DNA of 64,000 nucleotides from Sorangium aterium (GTDB lineage Bacteria > Myxococcota_A > Polyangia > Polyangiales > Polyangiaceae). Shown piece after piece: positions 8,478-17,307 of this stretch (position 1 is the first letter of the stretch; each line of letters opens with the position of its first letter). The stretch covers positions 930,001 through 994,000 of the forward strand of contig NZ_JAQNDK010000003.1 in the NCBI RefSeq assembly GCF_028368935.1. The letters run 5' to 3'. Below the pieces are notes generated by a model. That model searched no databases and had not been told where the DNA came from. It was given only the letters and a program-made list of their open reading frames with translations. A program made the position numbers and the translations under genes.

Positions 8478-9443
8478 TCAGCCTCCGTCGAGCGGGAAGA
8501 GCTGCAGGTTCACGGCGACGACGCGCTCGGGCGGCCGCGATTCTGCGATCACCGCGCGCATGTTCTGGAAATAGCTCACGTGGAGCTCGGAGAGCTTCTC
8601 GAGATCGGCCGCGGAGACCGTGAAGACGTTGAACGAGAAGCGCCCCTCGGCCTTGCGCGTGAGCCGCGCCAGCCCGACGCCGGCCCAGAAGCACTTGAGC
8701 CGGTGCTCCGCGTCCGGATCCGGGCGCGTGTCCACCGTCCGGATCGGCGCGACGATCCACCGCCCGCGGCTCCTCCGGATCTGGCCGGCCTCCGCGAGCC
8801 GATCGAGGCAACGCGCCTCGTCCTCGACGGGGAACCCGAGCCGCCGCGCGATCCACCCCGGATCGTGGCGCGGCAGCGCCCGGTAGGCCGGCAGCTCCAG
8901 CGCGAGGAGGACGGCGGGGAGCAGCGGCTCCTCGTAAACGGCCCGGCGCTGGGCCTCGAGCGTGCGCCACGCCGCGCTCGCGGCCGGGAGCACCGCCGGG
9001 TCGGCGAAGAGCGCCACGAAATCGAGCAGGCGCAGCGAGCAGGCCTCGACCATCCGCAGGAAGTCCGGCAGCCGCGGCTCGGCCTCGCCCGAGAGCCAGC
9101 GCGCGACCGCGTAGCGGCTCCTGCCCGCGCGCCGCGCCACGTCGACGATGGGCGACATGGAGCGCATCTCCGAGAGGAGCGCCGCGACGCCCTCGGCCGA
9201 CGCCGGATCGGTGCGCGCGAGCCACGCGGGAAGCGACGGGAAGAAGCGCCTCACCGCCCCCGCGACGTCCACCCCCGCGCGCCGCGCGGCGACGAGGAAG
9301 GTGGCCGCGGTCGGCCAGCGCCTGCCGGACTCCCACGTGTAAACGACGTTGGTGCGGAAGCCGAGCCGGCGGCTGAAGGCCAGCTGCGAGCGCCGGCCGC
9401 GCAGGGCGCGGATCAGCTCCTTTGCAAGGGATTCATGGTCCAC
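8478..9443 (-). CDS. DUF4423 / TIGR02147-type HTH regulator
   Basis: A 321-residue protein with an N-terminal helix-turn-helix (SQLAFSRRLGFRTNVVYTWE) and a second HTH-like segment (VARRAGRSRYAVARWLSGEA). A long C-terminal domain follows (HDPGWIARRLGFPVEDEARC, VHVSYFQNM-like ELHVSYFQNMRAV, VVAVNLQLFPLD). This matches the DUF4423/TIGR02147 group, known mainly from myxobacteria, bdellovibrios and fibrobacters and of unknown function. The start ATG 9443 faces a divergent lipoprotein gene. A perfect 9-bp inverted repeat in the shared promoter region suggests that this protein controls itself and its neighbour, which is inference. Confidence 0.85.
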   Translation of the reverse strand: MDHESLAKELIRALRGRRSQLAFSRRLGFRTNVVYTWESGRRWPTAATFLVAARRAGVDVAGAVRRFFPSLPAWLARTDPASAEGVAALLSEMRSMSPIVDVARRAGRSRYAVARWLSGEAEPRLPDFLRMVEACSLRLLDFVALFADPAVLPAASAAWRTLEAQRRAVYEEPLLPAVLLALELPAYRALPRHDPGWIARRLGFPVEDEARCLDRLAEAGQIRRSRGRWIVAPIRTVDTRPDPDAEHRLKCFWAGVGLARLTRKAEGRFSFNVFTVSAADLEKLSELHVSYFQNMRAVIAESRPPERVVAVNLQLFPLDGG

Positions 9444-9453
9444 GTACCGCAGA

Positions 9454-9495
9454 TTCGCACATGTCGAGGCCAGTTTGCCCTATGGAATGTGCGAA
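9454..9495. promoter_or_regulatory. Paired 9-bp inverted repeat in divergent promoter
   Basis: TTCGCACAT (9454-9462) and ATGTGCGAA (9487-9495) are perfect inverses with centres 33 bp apart, about three helical turns. They lie between the divergent starts at 9443 and 9553, a position suited to an operator bound by a dimeric or tetrameric regulator. Confidence 0.55.
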
Positions 9496-9552
9496 GCTGA
9501 CCTGGCGTCGCGTCGATAACGAACGCAAGGTACGCCGCAGGAGGTCGTGAAC

Positions 9553-10245
9553 ATGCGCGAGCGGCGTTGGCTTTCTTGGGTGGTCGCGGTGGCGACGAGC
9601 GTCGGGCTCTTCGGGTGCGTCGATGGCGCGGGCGGCGCGCCGCAGGGCGGCCAGATCGGCGGAGTCCACGGCGCGGAGGGCGGGTGCGACGAGGAGAAGG
9701 AGGACATCGGCGCAGACGACGTCTCCCCGCTGGGCTTCTCGGCGCGAGCGGCGCTCACGGAGATCTCCGGAGAGCGCTCCGCCCCGCTCACGTGGGCGAA
9801 GGGCGGCAGCACGACGGCGACCGTCTCTGTCGGCGAGCTCATCGCCGCGCGCTTCGTGCGATCGACGGTGGCAGAGGGCGGCGATTCGAGCGGCGCCGAG
9901 CCGGCGCTCGCATTGGATTGCTCGGATCACCTGCAGCTCGACGTCCCGCTGGCCTTCTCGACCGAGGACGGCGCGTTCGACGAGTCGTTCGCTGTCACGC
10001 TCAGGGTCCCGCGGGTCGACGCTGCCAGCTTCTTTTACAAGATCGATCTCTCCGCGCTCCAGGGCTCGTACGAGGTCACCGAGGTCGATCCCGCGGAGTT
10101 CAAGGCGGTCACCGTGTACCTGAGCGGCGCGCTGAGCAGCGGCGCGGTCTCCGGCACGATCAGCGGGATCGCCGAGAGCCACCCGACCGGGAGCGGGCCG
10201 GACGGGTCGGTCTCCGCGCGGCAGTTCGGCGTGGCGCAGTTCTGA
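9553..10245 (+). CDS. Hypothetical lipoprotein
   Basis: A 230-residue protein I do not recognise. The N-terminus is a lipoprotein signal with lipobox LFGC (Cys22), so it is probably anchored in a membrane. The mature part is rich in Ser, Thr and acidic residues with alternating hydrophobics (FSTEDGAFDESFAVTLRVPR, VTVYLSGALSSGAVSGTISG), suggesting a beta-sandwich. ATG 9553 follows GCAGGAGG at 8 nt spacing; a GTG at 9547 overlaps that site. It is divergent from the DUF4423 regulator and followed by an inverted repeat at 10256-10271. Confidence 0.75.
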   Translation: MRERRWLSWVVAVATSVGLFGCVDGAGGAPQGGQIGGVHGAEGGCDEEKEDIGADDVSPLGFSARAALTEISGERSAPLTWAKGGSTTATVSVGELIAARFVRSTVAEGGDSSGAEPALALDCSDHLQLDVPLAFSTEDGAFDESFAVTLRVPRVDAASFFYKIDLSALQGSYEVTEVDPAEFKAVTVYLSGALSSGAVSGTISGIAESHPTGSGPDGSVSARQFGVAQF

Positions 10246-10255
10246 GCGCGGAGCC

Positions 10256-10271
10256 GCTGTCGCGCGACAGC
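10256..10271. terminator. 16-bp palindrome GCTGTCGCGCGACAGC
   Basis: A perfect palindrome 10 bp after the stop of the lipoprotein gene and upstream of the converging gene that ends at 10330. It could form a tight hairpin in both transcripts. No T-run follows. Confidence 0.4.
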
Positions 10272-10329
10272 CCTCTTCAGCGGAGCATCGCTGTCCAGGG
10301 CGATGCGCGCCGGGCGCGGCCCCGGCTCG

Positions 10330-12000
10330 CTACTGCGGCCCGTTCGCCGCCGCTGCCTTCGCGGAGGCGATGTAACGCTTGACGCCGTAGATGGCGAGCG
10401 CCGCGCTGGCGCCGAGGATCTCGACGCCGCCATGGCCGCTCAGCGTGAGATCCAGCCCACGGTCGCTCGGCGCGAGCGCGACCGAGACCAGCGTCGGCGA
10501 TGCGGCGAGCGCGCCGAAGCTCGCCGCCACAGGGCCGTCGAGCAGGCCCGCGAACGCCTGACGGTCGATGTACAGCTGCAAATGCGAGGCGCCCTTCGCG
10601 CGCGCCCGGGCCTCGGCGAACGACGGGGTCGCGGCCAGCGATTCCTTGTCCTTCCCGAAGCGCGCGGCGACCTGAGCGAGGTAGCCCCGGTCGCCCGCGC
10701 CGATCAGGACGAACCCGGGCCGGGTCTCTGCCCTCAGCTCGTTGCCGTCATCGAGATCGTGCGCCAGCGACCCAGGCTTGGACCTGAGCTTCTTCGTCGT
10801 CCGCTTCATGTGCGCGGCGACCGCGCCGAACACCTTCTTTTGCGCCGCCTCATCCGCGGTCGCCAGCGCGATCAGCACGGCGCCGTGCCTGAGCGCCTCG
10901 GCGCGCCCGCCGGCTGCGAGGCTGAGCTTGTGCTTCGGATCGCGATAGATCCCGACCGCGGCCTCGCCGCCGAGCGCCCTGTCGACATCGCCGAGCTCGA
11001 GCCCTACCTCGGCGAGCGCGGCCGCAGCCGCCGCCGCGGTGGGCTCGCCGGCGAGCCCGTCGAAGGCGCCGAGGACGTCGCTCACCGTCTTTCCCGGCGA
11101 CCGCTGAAGGGACAGCCCGAACGTCGCCAGCGCCCCCTGGGGCAGCTTCGCCATGGCCGCATGGTCCGTCGCCGACAGCACCGCGCCGAGCGCGGGGACT
11201 TCCGGTCCGAAGAGCGCGAGCTCCACGTGGAGCCCGGTCGCATCCTGGCTCATGGGAAGGGCGATGAAGAGCCGCGAGCCGGGCTCGGGGCCGCTGCCTT
11301 GCAGCCGGTGGAGGTCGATCGCGAGCCATGGATCCTTCGCGCGCCCGGGCTGGAAGAGCGCGGATGTCTTGAACGACGGCTCGCGCTGCCCCGCGACGCG
11401 CAGGGCCCTCGATAACGGCTCCGGCCGGGCGCATACGAGGGCGACCCGCGCCTCGGCGAGCCACGCGCCGTGGGCGACCACGCTGTCCTCGTCGTCTCGG
11501 AGCGCGAACCTGCCCTCGCCGGCCTCGCGCGGCAGCTCCTTCAGCAGCCGCTCGACCGGGGCTCCGTCGCGGAATCGCGCCGCTATGCAGCCGTTCTCGA
11601 CGATCGCCCCCAGCGATTCGCGCGGAGCTGCCTCGCCCCCGACGAACGCCGCGGCGCCGTCGAACGACGCCATCAGATCTCGGGCGAGGTCGGGGCTCAG
11701 GCCGGGCTGGCGCGCCAGGGCCGCCGTGACCTCCTCGAGGAACGTCTCCCGGATAAGGGGCGCAGCGCCGGCGAGGAGCGCGCCGGCCTGCGGGACGCTC
11801 ACGACCAGCACCGCATCGCCGGGAATGACGTCGACGAGCGACTCCACGCTTCGCGGCATCGCGGGGGCGGAAGGCGGCGCGGTCCCCGCGAGCGCCGGGG
11901 CCGCGGCCGAGCGCGGCGGCGCCGGCGCGGGGGGCCCTCCGCAGGACGCGAGCGCGACCAGCCCGGCCACGGCGAGGAGTCTGGGAAAGGCGCGGCGCAT
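10330..12000 (-). CDS. Hypothetical lipoprotein, 556 residues
   Basis: The signal peptide ends in the lipobox LASC (Cys20). An Ala/Pro-rich spacer follows, then a long domain with repeated hydrophobic strands and helices (VIPGDAVLVVSVPQAGALL, LMASFDGAAAFVGGEAAP, GFVLIGAGDRGYLAQVAARF). A region near the C-terminus, EILGASAALAIYGVKRYIAS, could be a membrane-active helix. The pattern recalls large uncharacterised myxobacterial lipoproteins, some similar to DUF3352; I cannot assign a function. AGGAG lies about 12 nt before ATG 12000. An in-frame ATG at 12021 would add 7 residues but has no ribosome site. It is downstream of the NADAR gene in the same direction with a 167-bp gap. Confidence 0.75.
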   Translation of the reverse strand: MRRAFPRLLAVAGLVALASCGGPPAPAPPRSAAAPALAGTAPPSAPAMPRSVESLVDVIPGDAVLVVSVPQAGALLAGAAPLIRETFLEEVTAALARQPGLSPDLARDLMASFDGAAAFVGGEAAPRESLGAIVENGCIAARFRDGAPVERLLKELPREAGEGRFALRDDEDSVVAHGAWLAEARVALVCARPEPLSRALRVAGQREPSFKTSALFQPGRAKDPWLAIDLHRLQGSGPEPGSRLFIALPMSQDATGLHVELALFGPEVPALGAVLSATDHAAMAKLPQGALATFGLSLQRSPGKTVSDVLGAFDGLAGEPTAAAAAAALAEVGLELGDVDRALGGEAAVGIYRDPKHKLSLAAGGRAEALRHGAVLIALATADEAAQKKVFGAVAAHMKRTTKKLRSKPGSLAHDLDDGNELRAETRPGFVLIGAGDRGYLAQVAARFGKDKESLAATPSFAEARARAKGASHLQLYIDRQAFAGLLDGPVAASFGALAASPTLVSVALAPSDRGLDLTLSGHGGVEILGASAALAIYGVKRYIASAKAAAANGPQ

Positions 12001-12167
12001 CGACAGGGGGGCTCTCCTCATGGACGTGCGCCGTGGTACACCCGACCGACCCAGGCGTCTCCGCCAAAGCGCCTGAGCCGCCGGGGGGCGCGTGCCCGGT
12101 CGCCGCGCGGGCCCTGCCCATCGCCGCAATCCCGGGCCGTCCGAGGCGAGAGCGCCGCCCCGACGCG

Positions 12168-12605
12168 TCAGCGGCGCAGCTGCGCGCGGACCTCCATCAG
12201 GATGACGCCCAGCATGTTCCGCCCGCTCCCGTCGCCGCCGTCGGCCCAGTAGGCGTCGTTCGCGGTGTGCTCGACGAGCTCCGCGTCCCCGGTGTCGAGC
12301 AGGGCGCGCTGGAGATCCTCGTGCTGGGTGAACTTCGCCAGCACCACCTCGCGCATGACATCGTCTTTGACCTGCTCCCAGTCGGGGCGCAGCGGGCGGC
12401 TCCGCTGCCGGCCCATGCGGGCCGCCTCGCCGGGGCCAGAGGCGTTGCGGATCGCCTCCTCGTGCTCGGTGCCGGGGAACTTCTGGGCCTGGAAGTAGTG
12501 CTCGCTCGTCGGCCACACCTTGCCTTTGAGCGTGACCGGGTGGAGAGAGAAGTTGGAGAAGAACCCGTGAGCGTCGCCGGAGCGATAGAAGCGGATGACG
12601 GTCAT
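12168..12605 (-). CDS. NADAR family protein (YbiA-like)
   Basis: A 145-residue protein with the complete NADAR fold: FYRSGDAHGFFSNFS near the start, VWPTSEHYFQAQKF, the region AARMGRQRSRPLRPDW, and GSGRNMLGVILMEVR at the end. Family members such as YbiA cleave the N-glycosidic bond of reactive intermediates of riboflavin synthesis, and related proteins act on ADP-ribose-type substrates. The Glu in TSEHYFQ and the Asp/Asn-rich WADGGDGSGRN stretch are the conserved parts. ATG 12605 is used. It is a soluble single-domain protein between a binding-protein gene and a lipoprotein gene with no evident functional link. Confidence 0.9.
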   Translation of the reverse strand: MTVIRFYRSGDAHGFFSNFSLHPVTLKGKVWPTSEHYFQAQKFPGTEHEEAIRNASGPGEAARMGRQRSRPLRPDWEQVKDDVMREVVLAKFTQHEDLQRALLDTGDAELVEHTANDAYWADGGDGSGRNMLGVILMEVRAQLRR

Positions 12606-12680
12606 GGGCCCAGTCTACCCCACGGCCCCCGCGGCACCGGGGTGGAACCTCGCCGCGAGCCCGCCGCCATCGCGGCGCCG

Positions 12681-13856
12681 CTACTGGATCGAGCCGATCT
12701 GGTCGAGGAAGTCGTTGTAGTCCTGGACCTTGTTCGCGGGGACCACGTCGACGCCGAGGTTGACCCGGTGCTCGTCGGGCATCTGGTTCTCGTCTGTCAT
12801 CAGCGGGCGGAGGATCTCCTTCGTCGCATCGAGGCCGATGTGCTGGATGCCATAGAGAATGTAGGGCACGAGGTACCCCTCATAGTACTGACGCTGGACG
12901 ACCGTGGCCTTGATGCGCTTCTTCTGCATGTATTCGACGGTCTTCGAATCGAAGTCGAACGCGACGATGGGGATGTCCGGCCTGTTGGCGGCTTCTGCGG
13001 CCATCACGCAGCGATACGAGATGTTGAACACGCCGATCATGCCCACGACGGGCGGGTCCGCGTTCAGGATCTGGGTCTTCATCTGATCGACGTCAAAGCC
13101 TTCCTGGCCGTTGATGAAGACGGCCTGGACCACCTGGGTCGTGTAGCCGGCCGCCCCGAGCGCCTCCAGGACGCCGAACGTTCGCTGGGACCCGTCGTAC
13201 CACTGCGTTGACGTGTCGCCGTGGACCACCACCGTGCCTGGCGGGGGGGGCAATTCCCCGATCCTGGAATCGAGGAGAGCCTGCGCCGCCCTGGCGCCGG
13301 CGGACTTCTGTATGGCGCCGACGTAGAGCGTGCGCCCCGAGTCCTTCAGGTCGGTGTCGAACGTCACCACGTGGAGCCCCTGCGCCGCGGCCTCATTGAT
13401 GGAGGCCTCGTTGAGGAAATCGTAGGGCGATATGCCGATGCCCTGGGCGCCATCCTCTATCGCGTTCGCGACCTGTTGATTCTGGAGGTTCTGCGACGCC
13501 GCGCCGTCGTCCGTGGTCATCTGCGTGCTGGGGCCGAGCACGTTCCCCACGGCCTCGAGCTCGCCCATGGCTCGGTTGGCGCCGGTGGCGATCGGCTCGA
13601 AGAAGGTGGAGAGGTGCTTCAAGAGGACCACCACCTGGATCGGCTTGAGCCCGCTCTGGTTGATCGCGCCGATGAGGTGGTCGACGGTATCCTCGAGCTG
13701 CGTTGGCGTGAACTCGGTGATCGGGCTCCGCTCTCGCTTGATCAGCGCGATCTCCTCGGTCGGCTTGTCCGACTGGGCGGCGTCCTCTGCCGCGCACGCC
13801 GCCGTCATCAGCATGAGCCCGAGGGCCGTCATCCAGCATCGTCCCGTCATCTTCAT
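12681..13856 (-). CDS. Sugar-type ABC transporter substrate-binding lipoprotein
   Basis: A 391-residue periplasmic-binding-protein fold of the ribose/LacI type (Peripla_BP_4). The lipobox is MTAAC with Cys21. Typical segments are GISPYDFLNEASINEAAAQG, VVTFDTDLKDSGRTLYVG, VVVHGDTSTQWYDGSQRTFG and VAFDFDSKTVEYMQKKRIKA. The last stretch is the hinge region near the ligand pocket. GGAGGG lies 6 nt before ATG 13856. As with the protein at 5650, no permease or ATPase is nearby, so it may serve a distant transporter or signal. A candidate promoter with a perfect TTGACA box lies at 14030-14059. Confidence 0.88.
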   Translation of the reverse strand: MKMTGRCWMTALGLMLMTAACAAEDAAQSDKPTEEIALIKRERSPITEFTPTQLEDTVDHLIGAINQSGLKPIQVVVLLKHLSTFFEPIATGANRAMGELEAVGNVLGPSTQMTTDDGAASQNLQNQQVANAIEDGAQGIGISPYDFLNEASINEAAAQGLHVVTFDTDLKDSGRTLYVGAIQKSAGARAAQALLDSRIGELPPPPGTVVVHGDTSTQWYDGSQRTFGVLEALGAAGYTTQVVQAVFINGQEGFDVDQMKTQILNADPPVVGMIGVFNISYRCVMAAEAANRPDIPIVAFDFDSKTVEYMQKKRIKATVVQRQYYEGYLVPYILYGIQHIGLDATKEILRPLMTDENQMPDEHRVNLGVDVVPANKVQDYNDFLDQIGSIQ

Positions 13857-14227
13857 GACATTCCCTCCTCGGCGGCCGGCGAGCACGATGCCGAGATCTG
13901 GGACGCGAGTCCCACAAGCGTCCTGGTCTCCGTACAGCGGAGCCGACATCTGCGATAAACGAGCACCATGTCGGTTCGACGGGCGCATTGCAACGTCGTG
14001 GGCGTCCTGAAACCCATGTTTGCAATTTTGAGATACGACGTCGACGAAGTGACTGTCAATAGGCACGGAAAATCGCCGATGAGGAGTGGCGTGAGGGCGA
14101 GGTGGGAGCTCTCGGCTGAAGGCGCCGCGCGCAGGGGCGCCATGAAAGCGCGATTACACACCTCGCCTCGCGCCGACGGTGCGCCTCGGCCAGCGCGCCG
14201 CCCGTCGAGGAAGGAGGCGGAGAATGC
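13857..14227. other. 371-bp gap with low-GC patch
   Basis: No gene is supported. The stretch at about 13990-14080 has noticeably lower GC than its surroundings and carries the candidate promoter for the leftward binding-protein gene. Confidence 0.6.
14030..14059 (-). promoter_or_regulatory. Candidate sigma-70 promoter
   Basis: On the minus strand, a perfect TTGACA (14054-14059) is followed after 18 nt by TATCTC (14030-14035). It lies about 175 bp upstream of the binding-protein start at 13856. The -10 match is partial. Confidence 0.4.
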
Positions 14228-15670
14228 TTAGGTGAGCTCGCTGAGCGCGCCCGTGGTGAGCGCCGGGTCGGGCTGGGAGCCGAACGACTCGATCTCGACG
14301 CCGAACGCCTGGGCGATCGACACGAGGATCCGGCTGTTCGTGACGGGCGTGAACGTGGCGTCGCTCTCGCCGCACCACGGCGCGTCGGCAGGGCAGTCCG
14401 CCCTGAGCTTGATGCGCCGGCCCATCCTGAACTTCCCGTTCGCCCCGCCCGCCAGCAGCGTCGGCACGTTGCGCTTGCTGTGCTGGGCGGGGTTCCCCAT
14501 GTCGCTCGACGCGTAGATCAGCGTGCTGTCGAGGGCGCCGAGCTGGTCGAGCCGCTGCATGAGGCGCGCGATCTTCGAGTAGCTGTACCGGTTGAACCTC
14601 GCGAGCGGCACCCAGGTTTCCGGGTTGCCAGCGCCGGGGCGGCCGTCGTTGCCGACCGGCGAGGCGTCGTACGTGTGCGCGACCGATCCGTGGTTGTCCG
14701 TCGGCAGCCCGAGCGGGTTGTTCGCGTAGGACAGGTCGTTCATGAACAGCGTGGCGAAGCGCGTGATGCCGCAGGCGAGCGCCTGCGCCAGGAGGTCGAC
14801 GTGCGCGTCGGTGATGGCGTCGAAGTAGGGCTCGCCGCCGTTGTACTGCTTCACCGACGGGAACTTCGACGCGTCGGGCTGGGGCGGCACGACGCACGCC
14901 GGTCCGCCGGCCGAGGGCGCGTCGTACTGCTTCTCCAGCTCGCGGAGCGACGTCAGGTGCTGGTCGAGCTTCTGCTGCTCGGCGGGCGCGAGGCGCGTGC
15001 GCAGGCGGTTGATGTCGCCCTTCACGAAGTCGATGACGCTCTGGCCGAGCTCGCGCTGCCGGGCCGCGCGGGCCTGGGCCTCGGGGTCGTCGCCCACGAC
15101 GAGGCCCGCGAACAGCAGGTTGAACGCCTCCACCGGGTGGATGATCTTCGGCAGCGGCGCGCCGCCCGCGCCGAAGGACAGCGTCTGCCCGGACTCGGTC
15201 CCGTCCATGCCCACCCCGAGCGCGACGCTCGTGATGCGCGTGTCCGCGCCGAGGCCCCTCTCCACGGCGAGGTACTGGTCGAGCGAGAGGTTGAGCGGCT
15301 TCTTCCCGTCGATGCGGCTGCCGGTCAGCATCGTGCCGGCCGAGTCGTGCCCGTTGGCGTTCGACAGGTGGTCGATGCCCTCGACGACGAGGATCTTGTC
15401 CTTGAAGCTCCGGCCGTAGGCCGCCGGGTCATCGAACGGCTGGAGAGAGCAGTTCTCGTACGCGATGTCGAAGCTCGTCTCCGTGTCCCCCGCGCGCATG
15501 GCCCAGTACTCGGCGGCGATGCCGTGGGGGTGATAGACGGCGACGAACTTGAGCGGCAGCTCCTCGCCGCCCGCCTGGGCGACGGAGTCCGCGAGCATGT
15601 TGACGAAGGGAAGCGTCGCGAGGCTCGCCCCCACGGCGCGAAGGAACGTACGGCGGGTCGACCGGCGCAT
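14228..15670 (-). CDS. DUF1552 domain-containing secreted protein
   Basis: A 480-residue DUF1552 protein with a Tat-type signal (RRSTRRTFLRAVGASLATLP). Family features include a YHPHGIAAEYW opening, a DSTLIYASSDMGNP-like SSDMGNPAQHSKRNVPTLL stretch and GRRIKLRADCP. In other bacteria DUF1552 genes sit beside DUF1592-type cytochrome genes and are probably exported partners; their reaction is unknown. It starts at ATG 15670, overlapping the TGA of the upstream DUF1592 gene by one base (GTG 15673 is an alternative), which indicates translational coupling. A paralogue without a DUF1592 partner lies at 27007. Confidence 0.88.
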   Translation of the reverse strand: MRRSTRRTFLRAVGASLATLPFVNMLADSVAQAGGEELPLKFVAVYHPHGIAAEYWAMRAGDTETSFDIAYENCSLQPFDDPAAYGRSFKDKILVVEGIDHLSNANGHDSAGTMLTGSRIDGKKPLNLSLDQYLAVERGLGADTRITSVALGVGMDGTESGQTLSFGAGGAPLPKIIHPVEAFNLLFAGLVVGDDPEAQARAARQRELGQSVIDFVKGDINRLRTRLAPAEQQKLDQHLTSLRELEKQYDAPSAGGPACVVPPQPDASKFPSVKQYNGGEPYFDAITDAHVDLLAQALACGITRFATLFMNDLSYANNPLGLPTDNHGSVAHTYDASPVGNDGRPGAGNPETWVPLARFNRYSYSKIARLMQRLDQLGALDSTLIYASSDMGNPAQHSKRNVPTLLAGGANGKFRMGRRIKLRADCPADAPWCGESDATFTPVTNSRILVSIAQAFGVEIESFGSQPDPALTTGALSELT

Positions 15671-17307
15671 CACTGGGGCCTCCGATGGCTGAAGAGACTG
15701 CTCTTGACGTAGGTGATCAGCGTTTCGACGAGCTTGCCCTGCTCTGCCTCAGGGACGGCCTGCCATGCCTTCAAGAACGACTCCTCGCTCTCCGCGGCGG
15801 CCTTGCCGCTGCGGCCCACCGAGGCGCGGAACACGTTGCGGGCGAAGCACGAGCGCACCGTCGGGCTCGTGGACAGGGCCTGCGCGAGGGCGTTGCTGTC
15901 GGCGTACGCACCGTCGAAATCGGCGCTGATCGCGACGGTGACCGCGCTATCGACGTCCGTCCCGTTGTCCTTCTCGCGGACCTTGCCCATGCCGTCGAAC
16001 CGCTCGAACGAGAACCCGATCGGATCGATGCTGTTGTGGCACCCCTTGCACTCCGCGTCGGTGGAGTGGATCTCGAAGCGCTGCCGCGTCGTCTTGCTCG
16101 GATCCGGCACCGGCGGGACGACGTTGATGTTCAGCTCGGTCGGCGACGGGATGTCGACGCAGGCGACGCGGCGCAGGACGGTCACCCCGCGCAGCACGGG
16201 CGCTGTCTCCGTGGCGTGCGCATACACGGAGAGGAACGCGCCCTGGTTGAGGATCCCCCGCCGATCGGAGAACGACACGCGCCCCGTGCCGGCGGCGCCG
16301 TACACGCTCATGAGCGGCTGATCGATGATGCTCCAGTCGGCGCCCAGGAGCTCGCCGACCGTCCCGGTGGAGTTCATCAGGACCTCCGTCACGAAGTCCT
16401 CCGTCTCGCGCTCCATCGAGGCCCTGGCGCCGGCGAAGTCGCCGTAGACGTTCGAGTCCTTCGCCGTCATGGCGATCCGGTCGACGCCGAGCCACTCGCG
16501 GACGACCCGCACGATGCGCTCGCGCGCCGCCGACGTCTGGAGCAGCCGGCGCACCTCGGCCTCCCGGCCCTCGGGGGTCGACAGCGCCCCCGCGACGGCG
16601 GCCTCCATCAGCGCATCATCGGGCGGGCCAGCGGTGATGAGGTAGGAGAGGGAGCTCGCCAGCTCATGGGGAGTCAGCGCCAGCGCATCTCCGCCGGATC
16701 CATCGCCGATCTCGGTCAGGTAGAGAAAGCCTGGCGACTGCAGGACCGCGCGCGCCACGAGCTCGATGCCGTCCGCGTAGGTCGCGCCCTTCGCGCCGAC
16801 CTGATAGACAGCGAGCAGCGCGTCGGCCTCCGCCGCGTCGAGCGGGCGGCGGTAGGCGCGCCCTCCGAACGACGTGATGAACGCCCTGGCGCAGCTCTCC
16901 GCCTGCGTCCCCGGATCGGCGCAGGGGGCGAGCTCCGCCGCCTTGCCCTTCACCTCGGCCGCGAGCGCCTCCGCCGCAGCGGCGAGCTGCTTCGCCAGCA
17001 CCGGATCGACGCGCTGCGCGTCGTTGACCGTGAAGCCGTCTTGCCGCGAATCCGGCGCGAAGCCCTCGCTCGGGTTGGTGGTGGTCCCTGTCAGCGCGCG
17101 CGCCGAGGCGGCGTACTCGGCGTTGGTGAGCCGGCGGATGCGCGCTGGGAGGAGGCTCGCGCTCTCCGTCCCATCGGGCAGCGTGACGCCGCCTCCGCCC
17201 GTCCCGGCAGCGTCGGGATCTCCTACGTCTCCCGTGCAGCCGGCGAACCCTGCCAGCGCTATCGCCAGCATGATCCCGGAAGAATGATAACCAAGTGATC
17301 GACCCAT
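15670..17307 (-). CDS. DUF1592 domain-containing lipoprotein with CxxCH heme motif
   Basis: A 545-residue protein with a lipoprotein-like signal (LAGFAGC). It then carries the multi-DUF arrangement typical of planctomycete and myxobacterial secreted cytochrome-like proteins: IRRLTNAEYAASARALTG, FGGRAYRRPLDAAEADAL (DUF1595-like), DUF1592, then DUF1588/DUF1585 with CKGCHNSIDPIGFSFERFDG. CKGCH is a c-type heme-binding motif. ATG 17307 lacks a clear ribosome site, and a TAAAAT box lies only a few bases upstream, so a short leader or the later ATG 17271 is possible. It is the first gene of the DUF1592-DUF1552 operon and is thought to be periplasmic and redox-linked. Confidence 0.88.
   Translation of the reverse strand: MGRSLGYHSSGIMLAIALAGFAGCTGDVGDPDAAGTGGGGVTLPDGTESASLLPARIRRLTNAEYAASARALTGTTTNPSEGFAPDSRQDGFTVNDAQRVDPVLAKQLAAAAEALAAEVKGKAAELAPCADPGTQAESCARAFITSFGGRAYRRPLDAAEADALLAVYQVGAKGATYADGIELVARAVLQSPGFLYLTEIGDGSGGDALALTPHELASSLSYLITAGPPDDALMEAAVAGALSTPEGREAEVRRLLQTSAARERIVRVVREWLGVDRIAMTAKDSNVYGDFAGARASMERETEDFVTEVLMNSTGTVGELLGADWSIIDQPLMSVYGAAGTGRVSFSDRRGILNQGAFLSVYAHATETAPVLRGVTVLRRVACVDIPSPTELNINVVPPVPDPSKTTRQRFEIHSTDAECKGCHNSIDPIGFSFERFDGMGKVREKDNGTDVDSAVTVAISADFDGAYADSNALAQALSTSPTVRSCFARNVFRASVGRSGKAAAESEESFLKAWQAVPEAEQGKLVETLITYVKSSLFSHRRPQ

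Noticed and set aside
12033-13211. 392-residue plus-strand frame
   Set aside because: Antisense to the NADAR and binding-protein genes; composition is that of a high-GC shadow frame.
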